From Nocardiopsis flavescens (GTDB taxonomy: Bacteria; Actinomycetota; Actinomycetes; Streptosporangiales; Streptosporangiaceae), in NCBI RefSeq assembly GCF_900141985.1, contig NZ_FQZK01000001.1, positions 720,003 to 784,002 of the forward strand: a DNA stretch of 64,000 nt. Direction: 5' to 3'. Of the stretch, positions 6,862 through 15,902 are shown piece after piece; positions within the stretch are counted from its first letter, which is position 1, and each line of letters starts with the position of its first letter. The translations under genes and the position numbers were made by a program. Under the pieces are notes generated by a model, which ran no database searches, was not told the origin of the DNA, and was given only the letters and a program-made list of their open reading frames with translations.

Positions 6862-8445
6862 TTGACCGAGTCCATGCTCTGGTCGATCGGGACCTTCGGC
6901 GTCTACCTCGTCGCCATGGTCGCCATCGGCCTGTGGGCCTACAAGAAGACCGTCTCCCAGTCGGACTTCGTCCTGGGCGGTCGCCAGCTCAACCCCTGGG
7001 TGGCGGCGCTGAGCGCCAACGCCAGCGACTTCAGCGGCTGGCTGCTGCTGGGCCTGCCCGGGGCCATCTACGTCTCCGGCCTGGGTGAGGCGTGGATCGC
7101 CGTGGGCCTGGCCTGCGGCTTCGCCGGGAGCTGGATCCTGCTGGCCCCCCGCCTGCGGGTCTACACCGAGCGGGTCACCGACGCCCGCGCGGGCGGGGAC
7201 TCCGACTCGCTGACCCTGTCCTCCTTCCTGGAGAACCGGTTCAACGACCCCACCCGCCTGCTGCGCGGGGTCTCCTCACTGCTCATCATCGTCTTCTACT
7301 TCTTCTACGTCGCCTCGGGCCTGGTCGCCATGGCCGCCCTCTTCGACCAGGTCTTCGGGCTCGACCCCGCCCCGGCGATCGCCATCGGCGTGGGCATCGT
7401 GGTGCTCTACACCGTCCTGGGCGGCTTCCTCGCGGTCTCCTACACCGACGTCGTGCAGGCCGCCATGATGTGGCTGGCCCTGCTCATCGTCCCGGTCCTG
7501 GCGATCACCGCGCTGGGCGGCTTCGCGGGCCTGGCCGACGGGGTGTCGGCCAAGAGCGACGGGCTGCTCTCCGCGGTGGGCGGCACCTCCCTGGACGCCG
7601 ACCTCGGGCAGTGGGTGTCCACCGAGACGCTGGGCTGGGTGGTCATCGTCTCCGGCCTGGCCTGGGGCCTGGGCTACTTCGGCCAGCCGCACATCCTGGC
7701 CCGCTACATGGGCATCCGCTCGGTCAAGGACATCCCGGCCGCCGCGACCATCAGCGTCACCTGGGCTATCAGCGCCATGGCGCTGGCCGTCGCGGTCGGC
7801 TTCATCGCCATCGCCTACTTCGACACCCCGCTGTCCTCCCCCGAGCAGGCCTTCCCGCTGCTGATCGAGGCGCTGGCGCACCCGCTGGTGGCCGGTCTGC
7901 TGCTGGCCGCCATCCTCGCCGCCGTCATGAGCACGGCCGACTCCCAGCTGCTGGTGGCCTCCTCCGCCCTCACCGAGGACGGCTACCGGGCCTTCGTCGA
8001 CCGCGACGCCGCCCCCGGCACGCTGCTGTGGATCAGCCGGATCACGGTGGTCGCCGTCGCGCTGGGCGCCGCGGGCATCGCACTGTGGGGGAACCAGTCG
8101 GTGATGGACCTGGTGGGCTACGCCTGGGCCGGGTTCGGCGCCGGGTTCGGGCCCATCCTGCTGCTGTCGGTGTTCTGGAAGCGGATGACCTGGGCCAGCG
8201 CGCTGGCCGGGATGGTCGCCGGGGGTACCACCGCGATCCTGTGGGACATCCTCGACGCGGCCGTCTTCAACACGGGCCTGTACGCGATGGTCCCGGCGGC
8301 GGCGCTCAGCTTCGCCGCGATCTTCCTGTTCAACGGGCTGGCCAAGGTCGGCGAGCAGCAGGCCGCCGACTTCGACCGGGTCGAGGCCGAGATCCGCTCG
8401 GGCCGGGGCGGCGGTCCCGCCGCGGCCGAGGACGCCGCGGTCTGA
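6862..8445 (+). CDS. putP: Sodium/proline symporter (SSS family, PutP-like)
   Basis: The start is TTG 6862, seven bases after AAAGGAGA. The 527-residue membrane protein has about 13 hydrophobic helices. The N-terminal region F-V-L-G-G-R-Q-L-N-P-W-V and S-A-N-A-S-D-F-S-G-W-L-L-L-G-L-P-G matches PutP, where the Asp and Ser residues of TM2 form part of the Na+ and proline sites. A-D-S-Q-L-L-V-A-S-S-A later is the second sodium-site signature. It imports L-proline with sodium for nutrition or osmoprotection. It converges on an alanine/sodium symporter gene and shares its terminator. Strong family match; substrate is inferred. Confidence 0.9.
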   Translation: MTESMLWSIGTFGVYLVAMVAIGLWAYKKTVSQSDFVLGGRQLNPWVAALSANASDFSGWLLLGLPGAIYVSGLGEAWIAVGLACGFAGSWILLAPRLRVYTERVTDARAGGDSDSLTLSSFLENRFNDPTRLLRGVSSLLIIVFYFFYVASGLVAMAALFDQVFGLDPAPAIAIGVGIVVLYTVLGGFLAVSYTDVVQAAMMWLALLIVPVLAITALGGFAGLADGVSAKSDGLLSAVGGTSLDADLGQWVSTETLGWVVIVSGLAWGLGYFGQPHILARYMGIRSVKDIPAAATISVTWAISAMALAVAVGFIAIAYFDTPLSSPEQAFPLLIEALAHPLVAGLLLAAILAAVMSTADSQLLVASSALTEDGYRAFVDRDAAPGTLLWISRITVVAVALGAAGIALWGNQSVMDLVGYAWAGFGAGFGPILLLSVFWKRMTWASALAGMVAGGTTAILWDILDAAVFNTGLYAMVPAAALSFAAIFLFNGLAKVGEQQAADFDRVEAEIRSGRGGGPAAAEDAAV

Positions 8446-8485
8446 CGCACCCCGCCTCCCGTGCCTCGGGAGGGCGGAACACGGC

Positions 8486-8516
8486 GGGGGCGCCGGTCGA
8501 TGCGACCGGCGCCCCC
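8486..8516. terminator. Bidirectional terminator hairpin
   Basis: A perfect 14-bp GC-rich stem (GGGGGCGCCGGTCG with its complement) around a 3-base loop lies midway between the convergent putP-like and agcS-like genes. It would serve both strands. Confidence 0.8.
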
Positions 8517-8538
8517 GCTCCCGTGTGTGTACCGCGGG

Positions 8539-9999
8539 TCAGGAATCCGTTCCCCGGCGCGCGTCGACCAGGTCCGGTTTGCGCCAGTCCGGGTCGGAGA
8601 AGTACTTCTTCGTCTCGGCCGTGATGACCCCGGACAGCACCAGCAGGCCGATGAGGTTGGGCACCGCCATCAGGCCGTTGGCCGCGTCGCTGAACGCCCA
8701 GACGACGGTGAGGTCCGTGGTGGCGCCCACGAACACCACCGCGACGAACAGCAGGCGGAAGGGGAGCACCGCCCAGCGGCCCACCAGGAAGTCCATGCAC
8801 CGCTCGCCGTAGTAGGACCAGCCCACCAGGGTGGTGAAGGCGAAGAACATGAGGCTGATCGCCACGATGTAGCCGCCGAAGGGCGCCAGGCCCGGCGACA
8901 GGGAGCCGAACGCCTCGCTCATCGCCCAGTTGGTCATCAGGGCGCCGTCGCCGGTGTTCTCGGTGTACCAGGCGCCGGTGACGATGATGACCAGGCCGGT
9001 CATGGTCACCACGATGATGGTGTCGATGAAGGTCTGGGTCATGGAGACCATGGCCTGGCGGACCGGGTGGGCGGTCTTGGCGGCGGCGGCCGCGATGCCG
9101 CCGGTGCCCAGGCCGGACTCGTTGGAGAACATGCCGCGGGCCATGCCCTGCTGCATGGCGATGATGAACGCCGAGCCCAGGAAGCCGCCGACCGCGGCGG
9201 TGCCGGTGAAGGCGTCGGTGAAGACCAGCGCGATCGCGCTGGGGATCGAGGTGACGTACAGGGCCAGCACCAGGAGCGAGGCCAGCACGTAGGCGATGAT
9301 CATGAACGGCACGACGCCGGCGGCGAACCGGCCGATGCTCTTGATGCCGCCCAGGATGACGGCGGCGACCAGCGCCACCATCACGGCGCCGGAGAGCCAG
9401 GTCGGCACCGAGAAGGTGGACTCCAGCTGGCCGGCGACCGCGTTGGCCTGGGTCATGTTGCCGATGCCGAACGAGGCGATCGCGCCGAAGATCGCGAACA
9501 GGAAGCCCAGCACCAGGCCGATCTTGGCGCCGCCGCTGCCGGGGCCGAACTTCTCGGCGAAGCCGTGCCGCAGGTAGAACATCGGGCCGCCGCTCATCTC
9601 GCCCTTGGTGTCCGGGCGGCGGTACTTCACGCCGAGCAGGGCCTCGCTGTACTTGGTGGCCATGCCCAGGATGCCGGTGACCCACATCCAGAACAGCGCG
9701 CCGGGGCCGCCGACGCCGATGGCCAGGGCCACGCCGGCGATGTTGCCGACGCCGACGGTCGCCGCCAGGGCCGTGCTCAGGGCCTGGTAGTGCGAGATGT
9801 CACCCTTGGTGTCGCCCTTGTCGCTCTCGGTGCGGCGGACCAGGGCCAGCCACAGGGCGTGTCCCAGGACGCGGAACTGGAGCCCTCCGAGCCGGACGGT
9901 GAGGTAGACGCCCACGATGAGGAGCAGGGGTATGAGGAAGTACGGCCCCCATACGAAGGAAACGATGGAATCCAGGACCGCCTGGATCATGTCTGTCAT
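8539..9999 (-). CDS. Sodium:alanine/glycine symporter (AgcS family)
   Basis: I chose ATG 9999, giving 486 residues that begin M-T-D-M-I-Q-A-V; an upstream in-frame ATG at 10077 lacks a ribosome site and adds an atypical tail. The protein has about 11 helices and the family signatures G-G-L-Q-F-R, A-A-T-V-G-V-G-N-I-A-G-V-A and G-N-M-T-Q-A-N-A-V-A. AgcS proteins import alanine or glycine coupled to sodium at the cytoplasmic membrane. It sits among other sodium-coupled carriers and just upstream of the mrp sodium/proton antiporter, which could supply the sodium gradient. Confidence 0.9.
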   Translation of the reverse strand: MTDMIQAVLDSIVSFVWGPYFLIPLLLIVGVYLTVRLGGLQFRVLGHALWLALVRRTESDKGDTKGDISHYQALSTALAATVGVGNIAGVALAIGVGGPGALFWMWVTGILGMATKYSEALLGVKYRRPDTKGEMSGGPMFYLRHGFAEKFGPGSGGAKIGLVLGFLFAIFGAIASFGIGNMTQANAVAGQLESTFSVPTWLSGAVMVALVAAVILGGIKSIGRFAAGVVPFMIIAYVLASLLVLALYVTSIPSAIALVFTDAFTGTAAVGGFLGSAFIIAMQQGMARGMFSNESGLGTGGIAAAAAKTAHPVRQAMVSMTQTFIDTIIVVTMTGLVIIVTGAWYTENTGDGALMTNWAMSEAFGSLSPGLAPFGGYIVAISLMFFAFTTLVGWSYYGERCMDFLVGRWAVLPFRLLFVAVVFVGATTDLTVVWAFSDAANGLMAVPNLIGLLVLSGVITAETKKYFSDPDWRKPDLVDARRGTDS

Positions 10000-10291
10000 G
10001 GAGTCGGGTCTCTCTGAATTGAAGGCTCGGTATCCGAGGGGTGATGGGGGAGCCGGAAACCTGTACGGAAGCGTCACAGCCGGCAGTCACAGCGGTGTTA
10101 CATTTTTTCGCCACTCCTGTCACTAGGAGCCACTCCGCGCCCCGCCGGTACCGCGGGCTCGCGCGCGGCGGCCCGTCCCCCGCCCGCCGCTTGCGCCTCC
10201 CCTGCCGGGCACGATCATGCACGAGTCGGCGTGTCCGGTCACGCAGGGGGCGGGCTTTGTGTCGCGCCCCGTCTTCCGGGCCCGAAGGCAG

Positions 10292-10324
10292 CCGGCCCGG
10301 GACGGGTGTCGCGTCCCGGGCCGG
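10292..10324 (-). terminator. Terminator hairpin after the DASS gene
   Basis: A perfect 13-bp stem (CCGGCCCGGGACG and its complement) with a 7-base loop starts 15 bases beyond the stop of the minus-strand transporter gene. The remaining bases 10000-10291 hold the agcS promoter region and no gene. Confidence 0.7.
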
Positions 10325-10339
10325 CGGTCGGGTCCGGGG

Positions 10340-11920
10340 TCAGAGCGTGATGCCGATGGCCCAGCTGAACAGGCCGTACATCGCGCCGAGGATGAGGACC
10401 AGGGCGATGAGGTTGAGCCAGAGGCCGCCGCGGATCATCTGGCCGATCCGCACGTACCCGGACCCGAACACGATCGCGTTGGGCGGGGTGGCGACCGGCA
10501 GCATGAACGCCATGGTGGCGGCCAGCGCCACGGGCACCACCAGGGTCATCACGTCCATGCCCATGCCCAGGGCGACACCGCCCAGGATGGGCAGGAACGT
10601 CGCCGCCGTCGCGGTGTTGCTGGTGAGCTCGGTCAGGAACAGCACCAGTGCGGTCACCACGAGGATCAGCACCCACAGCGGGATCCCGGCCAGGACCGAG
10701 ACCTGCCCGCCGATCCAGGTGCTGAGCCCGCTGGCGGTGAACTGCCCGGAGATGGCCAGGCCGCCGCCGAACAGCAGCAGCACGCCCCAGGGGAGCCCGA
10801 CGGCGGTCGCCCAGTCGAGCAGGCGGGTGCCCTGCCGGTCGATGGGGACCAGGAAGAGGACGACCGCGACCGTCATGGCGATCCCGGCGTCGCTGATGCC
10901 GGCCAGCCACGGCAGGGCGCCGCCGATGCCCTCGCTGCGGGCCAGCACCGGGATGAAGATCCAGGACAGGGCGGCCAGGGCGAACACCAGCGAGACGCCC
11001 TTCTCGCCGCGGGACATCGCGCCCAGGCCGGTGAGTTCGGTGCGGATCAGCTCCTGGGCGCCCTCCACCCGCTTGGCCTCGGGCGGGAACACCTTGATGA
11101 GCACGAACCAGGCCAGGAACAGGAAGACCGCCGCCAGCGGGACCCCCGCCAGCATCCACTGGCCGAAGCCGATGGTGATGTCGTGGGCCTCGGAGAGGTA
11201 GCCGACCATCAGCACGTTGGGCGGGGTGCCGATGATGGTGGCGACCGAGCCGATGGAGGACGCGTAGGCGATGCCGAGCATCAGGGCGGTGGCGAAGTTG
11301 GCGTCGGTGCGGCCCTTGCGGAACTGGGTGAGGACGGTGACCACCGACAGGCCCACGGGCAGCATCATCACGGCGGTGGCGGTGTTGCTCACCCACATGG
11401 TGATGAACCCGGTGGCGATCATGAAGCCGCCGATCAGCCCGGCGCTGTTGGAGCCCACCTTGGAGACGATGGTCAGCGCGATGCGCTTGTGCAGGTTCCA
11501 CTTCTGCATGGCCAGGGCGAGCATGAAGCCGCCCATGAAGAGGAAGATGGTGTCCGAGCCGTAGGACGAGGAGACGTCCCCGATCGGCGTCCCCTCCAGC
11601 ATCACGGGGAAGAGCACCAGCGGGAGCAGCGAGGTGACCGGGATCGGGATCGCCTCGGTCGCCCACCAGATAGCGATGAAGGCGGTGACCGCGGCGACGG
11701 TGCGGCCGTTGGCCGACAGGACGGCCTCGTCCTCGCCCTCGGCGAGCGGCAGCGGCATGTCGGGCATCAGGAGGTAGATGATCAGGCCGACGAGCGGTCC
11801 GGCGATGAGGCCGATCACCCGGGAGCGCGTGAAAGCCCCCTCCGTGCGTTCGTCCCGCCCCGGCTGCGCCGGACCGGTCTCCTGTTGTTTCTCCTGTCGT
11901 TCTTCGCGGGGAGCCGACAT
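10340..11920 (-). CDS. Divalent anion:sodium symporter (DASS/SLC13 family)
   Basis: The start is ATG 11920; the product has 526 residues with a charged, Gln/Glu-rich cytoplasmic tail of about 30 residues and then about 12 hydrophobic segments. S-N-T-A-T-A-V-M-M-L-P in the first half and S-N-T-A-T-A-A-T-F-L-P in the second are the paired S-N-T motifs that bind sodium and carboxylate in VcINDY-type carriers. G-T-P-P-N and A-T-P-P-N follow each. The family imports dicarboxylates such as succinate, citrate or sulfate; the exact substrate is not readable. It is transcribed away from the mrp operon, and the intergenic region holds several inverted repeats. Confidence 0.9.
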   Translation of the reverse strand: MSAPREERQEKQQETGPAQPGRDERTEGAFTRSRVIGLIAGPLVGLIIYLLMPDMPLPLAEGEDEAVLSANGRTVAAVTAFIAIWWATEAIPIPVTSLLPLVLFPVMLEGTPIGDVSSSYGSDTIFLFMGGFMLALAMQKWNLHKRIALTIVSKVGSNSAGLIGGFMIATGFITMWVSNTATAVMMLPVGLSVVTVLTQFRKGRTDANFATALMLGIAYASSIGSVATIIGTPPNVLMVGYLSEAHDITIGFGQWMLAGVPLAAVFLFLAWFVLIKVFPPEAKRVEGAQELIRTELTGLGAMSRGEKGVSLVFALAALSWIFIPVLARSEGIGGALPWLAGISDAGIAMTVAVVLFLVPIDRQGTRLLDWATAVGLPWGVLLLFGGGLAISGQFTASGLSTWIGGQVSVLAGIPLWVLILVVTALVLFLTELTSNTATAATFLPILGGVALGMGMDVMTLVVPVALAATMAFMLPVATPPNAIVFGSGYVRIGQMIRGGLWLNLIALVLILGAMYGLFSWAIGITL

Positions 11921-12117
11921 CGTGACCCTTCGTCGTGGGGGGCGGGGGTGGGGAGGGCCGGCGGAGGTCTCCTGTGCGTTGGGCTTCGGTCACCGGCGTG
12001 TGTCCTGCCCTTTTCGTCGGAGGTTGATCATGATCAGCGGGATCCGTCCACCTCGGCGGTGAAGAATTAAGGTTCTCCTGACATTCGGTCACCGAGAGGT
12101 CGGATGCGGCGACCTTG

Positions 12118-12176
12118 GGTGACGCGTGTCACCGGTGGGGGATGTCCCGGTCACCCGTGGGAGTGAGCGCTCCCAC
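12118..12176. promoter_or_regulatory. Cluster of inverted repeats in the divergent intergenic region
   Basis: GGTGAC-GCGT-GTCACC (12118-12133) is followed by a further GGTCACC at 12149 and by GTGGGAG-N6-CTCCCAC (12157-12176). The last is close to the TGGGAGCGCTCCCA box of LacI-type sugar repressors such as CebR, but with four extra central bases. The cluster lies between the DASS gene and a small plus-strand gene, and could control either. Confidence 0.45.
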
Positions 12177-12269
12177 AACGGACTCGGTGCCTTCCGGGTA
12201 TCAGGGACACCGCCTGGTACAGTGGCCCACGTTCGCAGGGGTACGAGACGTGCAGAGGAGGTGTCGCCC

Positions 12270-12512
12270 ATGGTCCGGTCCGTGCACACGGCCGCCGCTC
12301 CGGCCGCGCCGCCTCCCGCCGTCGTCGCACCGCTGCGAGGGGCGTCCTTCCGGGTACTGCCCGCCCACGCCCGCAGCCGCCGCCTGCGTTTCGCCGAGCG
12401 GCAGCGGATCATCGTCCGCAACCCCCTTCCCCTGGGCACCAACGGCTACTCCACCTCGTGGGGTACCAACGCCCACGGTGAGCTCAGCGCGTGCCCGCCG
12501 GGACGCGGCTGA
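12270..12512 (+). CDS. Small protein of unknown function (80 aa)
   Basis: ATG 12270 is preceded by a strong AGAGGAGGT at 12254-12262, good evidence of translation. The 80 residues have an Ala/Pro-rich start, an Arg-rich middle and a distinctive end: I-I-V-R-N-P-L-P-L-G-T-N-G-Y-S-T-S-W-G-T and then N-A-H-G-E-L-S. No transmembrane segment or known domain is visible. It sits upstream of the mrp operon, so a leader or regulatory role is possible, as is a modified-peptide precursor, but no maturation enzyme is adjacent. Confidence 0.55.
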   Translation: MVRSVHTAAAPAAPPPAVVAPLRGASFRVLPAHARSRRLRFAERQRIIVRNPLPLGTNGYSTSWGTNAHGELSACPPGRG

Positions 12513-12771
12513 CCGCTCCCTCCTTCGGGGAGCCCCTCCTTCACGTACGACCTGAGTTCCGCCGCTGTGCGCGGAACCCGGTGGAGTACCCGGCACGCCC
12601 GCTTCCGTAGCGGACCCCCGGGTCCTCCACCCGTCCGTCGTGCGCCGGACCCGCTGCGCGGTCCCTGAGACATCCCCGTTCACCGTTCGCCCGCCGTGTC
12701 CCCGGACACGGCCGCCGCGGCGCGCCCCCGTGCGCCCGGGGCGGGGCGAGAGAACCCGAAAGGCCGGCGGC

Positions 12772-15597
12772 TTGCTGCTGCTCCTTCTCCTTGCCGTACT
12801 CACCGTCACCACCGCCGCCGTTCCCGTGATCGACCGCCTCCCCGGGCGGTGGACCGGCTGGACCCTCGCCGCCGTGCTCGCCCTGGCCGCCGTTCCGGTC
12901 CTGGCCGCGGGCCCGGGCCTGTGGGCCGGGGGCGCCCCGGTCGAGGCGCACCTGCCCTGGATGCCCTCCCTGGGGGTGGGCCTCCACCTGCGCATGGACG
13001 GCCTGGCCTGGCTGTTCTGCGCCCTGGTGCTGGGGGTGGGCGCCCTGGTCACGGCCTATTCCGCGGGCTACTTCCCGCCGGGCAGGCGGACCGGGTTCTA
13101 CTTCCTGATGAGCGCCTTCGCCCTGGCGATGACGGGCCTGGTCCTGGCGGACGACCTCGTCCTGCTCTTCGTGTTCTGGGAGCTGACCACGATCTGCTCC
13201 TTCTCCCTGATCGGCCTCTCGGGCCCCGGGGCCTCACGCCCGGCCGTGCGCACCTTCCTGCTCACCGCCCTGGGCGGGCTCGCCCTGCTCGCGGCGGTGG
13301 TGCTGCTGTGGGTGCGCACCGGCACCACCCGCCTGAGCGAGATCCTGGGGGACACGGCCTGGACCCAGGACACCGCCTTCACCACGGTCGTCGCGGCGCT
13401 GGTCGTCCTGGCGGTGTTCACCAAGTCGGCCCAGTTCCCCTTCCACTACTGGCTGCCCGACGCCATGGCCGCCAGCACCCCGGTCAGCGCGTACCTGCAC
13501 GCCGCGGCCATGGTCAAGGCCGGCGTCTACCTGGCGATGCGCTTCACGCCGGCCTTCACGGACAACCCCCTGTGGGGACCCGTCCTGATCACCGCGGGCC
13601 TGACCACCGCGGTGCTGGGGGCACTGCTGGCGCTGCGGCGCCACGACCTCAAGGAACTCACCGCCTACTCCACGGTCAGCCAGCTGGGGTTCCTCATCGC
13701 CGTCATCAGCGTGGGCACCCCGCAGGCGCTGATCGCCGCCGCCGTGCACACCCTGGCGCACGCCCTGTTCAAGGCCACGCTGTTCATGGCGGTCGGCGTC
13801 ATCGACGACCGGACCGGCACCCGGGACCTGCGTGAGCTGGGCGGCCTGGCCCGGGCCATGCCCGTCACCGCCGCCCTCAGCGCACTGGCGGCGCTGTCCA
13901 TGGCCGGGGTGCCTCCGCTGCTGGGGTTCGTCAGCAAGGAGAACGTCTTCGAGGCGCTGCTGGACATCCCGCACGCCCCCTGGGCGGGGCCGCTCGCCGC
14001 CGCGGTCGCGGTCGCGGCGGCGGCGCTGACCGTCGCCTACTCCGTGCGGTTCGTGTACGGGGCGTTCTGGGGCGGCCGTCCCACGCGCACCGGTGACGAC
14101 CGCCCTCGGGAGGCGGGCGCGCTGTTCCTGGCGGCTCCGGTGGTCTCCGCCCTGTCCGGTCTGGTCCTGGGGCTGGGTGTGGCGCTGCTGAACCCGATGG
14201 CCGCCCGGGCCGCGGGCGACGCGACCGGTCGGACGGCCGAACCCCACCTGGCCCTGTGGCACGGGCTCAACCCCGCCCTGGGCATGTCGGCGGCGGCCCT
14301 GCTGCTGGGCGCCCTGCTGGTCCGCTTCACCTCCTCCGGCGAACGCCTGGCCCGATACCGCCTCCCCCCGGTGCGGGGGACCGCGGTGTTCGAGCGCGTG
14401 CACGCCGCCGTGATCTCGGCCGGCGTTCGGACGGGGGACGCCACCCGCACGGACTCCCCCACGCGCCACCTGGCCGTCCCCTTCGTGCTGATCATCGGTT
14501 TCGCCGCCGTGGTCGCCCTGGCGGGGCCCGACTTCGGGCCGCCGGCCGGGCCCACCTCACGCCCCCTGGACTGGCTGCCCGTGGTGCTGGTCGCCGCGGC
14601 CGTCCTCACCGCCGTGACGACCCGGTCCAAGATGGCCGCCCTGGCGCTCGTGGGCCTGGCCGGGTTCGCCACCGCCGTGTGGTTCCTGTTCCTGGGAGCC
14701 GTCGACGTGGCGCTCACCCAGCTGCTGGTGGAGATCCTGACCGTCGTGGTGGCCGTGCTGGTGCTGCGCAGGCTGCCCGCCGGGTTCCACCGGGTCCGGC
14801 CCTCGCGCACCGCCGCCACCGCGGTCATCGCGGTCCTGGCCGGCGCGGCGGCCACCGCGGGCGCCTACGCGCTCACCGGCCGCCGGGAGCCCTCGGCGGT
14901 GAGCGCGCACCTGCTGGACAACGCCCCCGCCGACACCGGCGGGACCAACGTCGTCAACACCGTCCTGGTGGACTACCGGGCCCTGGACACCCTGGGCGAG
15001 CTCACCGTCCTGGGCGTGGCCGGGCTGATCATCATCGCCGTCCTGCACTCGGCGGGGCTGACCGCCGACGCCGGTGAGAGGCCCGCCGTGTCGCGCACCA
15101 ACCCGGTCTGGGACGCCGACTCCAACACCGTCATCATGCGCACGGTGGCCCGCGTGCTGATCCCGCTACTGGTGGTGTGGTCGCTCTACCTGCTGATGCG
15201 CGGCCACAGCGCCCCCGGCGGCGGGTTCATCGCCGGCCTCGTCGGCGGCTCGGCCTTCGCCCTGGCCTACCTCGCCGCGCCCAGCGCCTCGGTGGCCCGC
15301 ATCCGCCTGGCCTATCCCGCCGTCATCGCCGCGGGGGTGCTCACCGCGCTGCTGTCCGGGCTCCTGGGCCTCGCGGACGGCTCGTTCCTGCGTCCCCTGC
15401 ACGCGGACGTGCCGCTGCCCTGGGGCGGCCACTACCACTTCACCACCGCGCTGGTCTTCGACGTCGGCGTCTACCTGGCCGTGGTCGGCGTGATGCTGAC
15501 CGCGCTCAACCAGCTGGGCCTGCCGCGGCCCGGCGCCGACGCCGCGGAGGCGTCCCCGACCGCCGGCCGCTCCACCGCCACCGGAGGCACCCGATGA
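12772..15597 (+). CDS. mrpA: Mrp antiporter subunit A with fused subunit B domain
   Basis: I chose TTG 12772 because GAAAGG lies 8 bases before it and the protein then opens with a hydrophobic helix as MrpA proteins do; GTG 12730 and ATG 12640 are in-frame alternatives without a ribosome site. The 941-residue protein contains the proton-antiporter/NuoL-like core (about 60-430; V-F-W-E-L-T-T near 133 with the key Glu, and H-Y-W-L-P-D-A-M), a DUF4040 segment (about 620-670) and a C-terminal MnhB domain (about 776-930, R-G-H-S-A-P-G-G-G-F). It is the main proton-pathway subunit of the Mrp complex, exchanging Na+ (or K+, Li+) for protons. Its TGA overlaps the next ATG. Confidence 0.9.
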   Translation: MLLLLLLAVLTVTTAAVPVIDRLPGRWTGWTLAAVLALAAVPVLAAGPGLWAGGAPVEAHLPWMPSLGVGLHLRMDGLAWLFCALVLGVGALVTAYSAGYFPPGRRTGFYFLMSAFALAMTGLVLADDLVLLFVFWELTTICSFSLIGLSGPGASRPAVRTFLLTALGGLALLAAVVLLWVRTGTTRLSEILGDTAWTQDTAFTTVVAALVVLAVFTKSAQFPFHYWLPDAMAASTPVSAYLHAAAMVKAGVYLAMRFTPAFTDNPLWGPVLITAGLTTAVLGALLALRRHDLKELTAYSTVSQLGFLIAVISVGTPQALIAAAVHTLAHALFKATLFMAVGVIDDRTGTRDLRELGGLARAMPVTAALSALAALSMAGVPPLLGFVSKENVFEALLDIPHAPWAGPLAAAVAVAAAALTVAYSVRFVYGAFWGGRPTRTGDDRPREAGALFLAAPVVSALSGLVLGLGVALLNPMAARAAGDATGRTAEPHLALWHGLNPALGMSAAALLLGALLVRFTSSGERLARYRLPPVRGTAVFERVHAAVISAGVRTGDATRTDSPTRHLAVPFVLIIGFAAVVALAGPDFGPPAGPTSRPLDWLPVVLVAAAVLTAVTTRSKMAALALVGLAGFATAVWFLFLGAVDVALTQLLVEILTVVVAVLVLRRLPAGFHRVRPSRTAATAVIAVLAGAAATAGAYALTGRREPSAVSAHLLDNAPADTGGTNVVNTVLVDYRALDTLGELTVLGVAGLIIIAVLHSAGLTADAGERPAVSRTNPVWDADSNTVIMRTVARVLIPLLVVWSLYLLMRGHSAPGGGFIAGLVGGSAFALAYLAAPSASVARIRLAYPAVIAAGVLTALLSGLLGLADGSFLRPLHADVPLPWGGHYHFTTALVFDVGVYLAVVGVMLTALNQLGLPRPGADAAEASPTAGRSTATGGTR

Positions 15598-15902
15598 CCC
15601 TGGCCCTCACCATCGGCGTCCTGACCGCCGGTGCCGTCTACCTGATCCTGCAGCGCGGCATGGTCCGCATCGTCCTGGGCTTCGTCCTGCTCAGCCACGC
15701 CGCCAACCTCCTGCTGATGTCCGCGGGGGGTGTCTTCCACCGCGGCGCGCCCCTGCTGGGGCGGAGCGCGACGGAGGCCCTGGCCGACCCGCTCCCGCAG
15801 GCGTTCGTGCTCACCGCGATCGTCATCGCCTTCTCCATCACCGTCTACATGCTCACCCTGGCCGCCACCGGTACCGGCGACGAGACCGAGGACGCCTCAT
15901 GA
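15594..15902 (+). CDS. mrpC: Mrp antiporter subunit C
   Basis: ATG 15594 overlaps the mrpA stop (ATGA), so translation is coupled. The 102-residue protein has three helices and resembles NuoK/MnhC: V-Y-L-I-L-Q-R-G-M-V-R, G-F-V-L-L-S-H-A-A-N-L-L-L and D-P-L-P-Q-A-F-V-L-T-A-I-V-I. It packs between the A and D subunits and belongs to the ion translocation path. It is slightly short for the family but intact. Confidence 0.92.
   Translation: MTLALTIGVLTAGAVYLILQRGMVRIVLGFVLLSHAANLLLMSAGGVFHRGAPLLGRSATEALADPLPQAFVLTAIVIAFSITVYMLTLAATGTGDETEDAS

Noticed and set aside
10217..12092. Long frames opposite and beside the DASS gene on both strands
   Set aside because: Low-complexity His/Gly/Arg/Asp-rich translations typical of shadows in high-GC DNA; the DASS frame has both S-N-T motifs.
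12640..12771. ATG 12640 as start of mrpA
   Set aside because: No ribosome site and an Arg/Pro-rich N-terminus foreign to MrpA; TTG 12772 is better placed.
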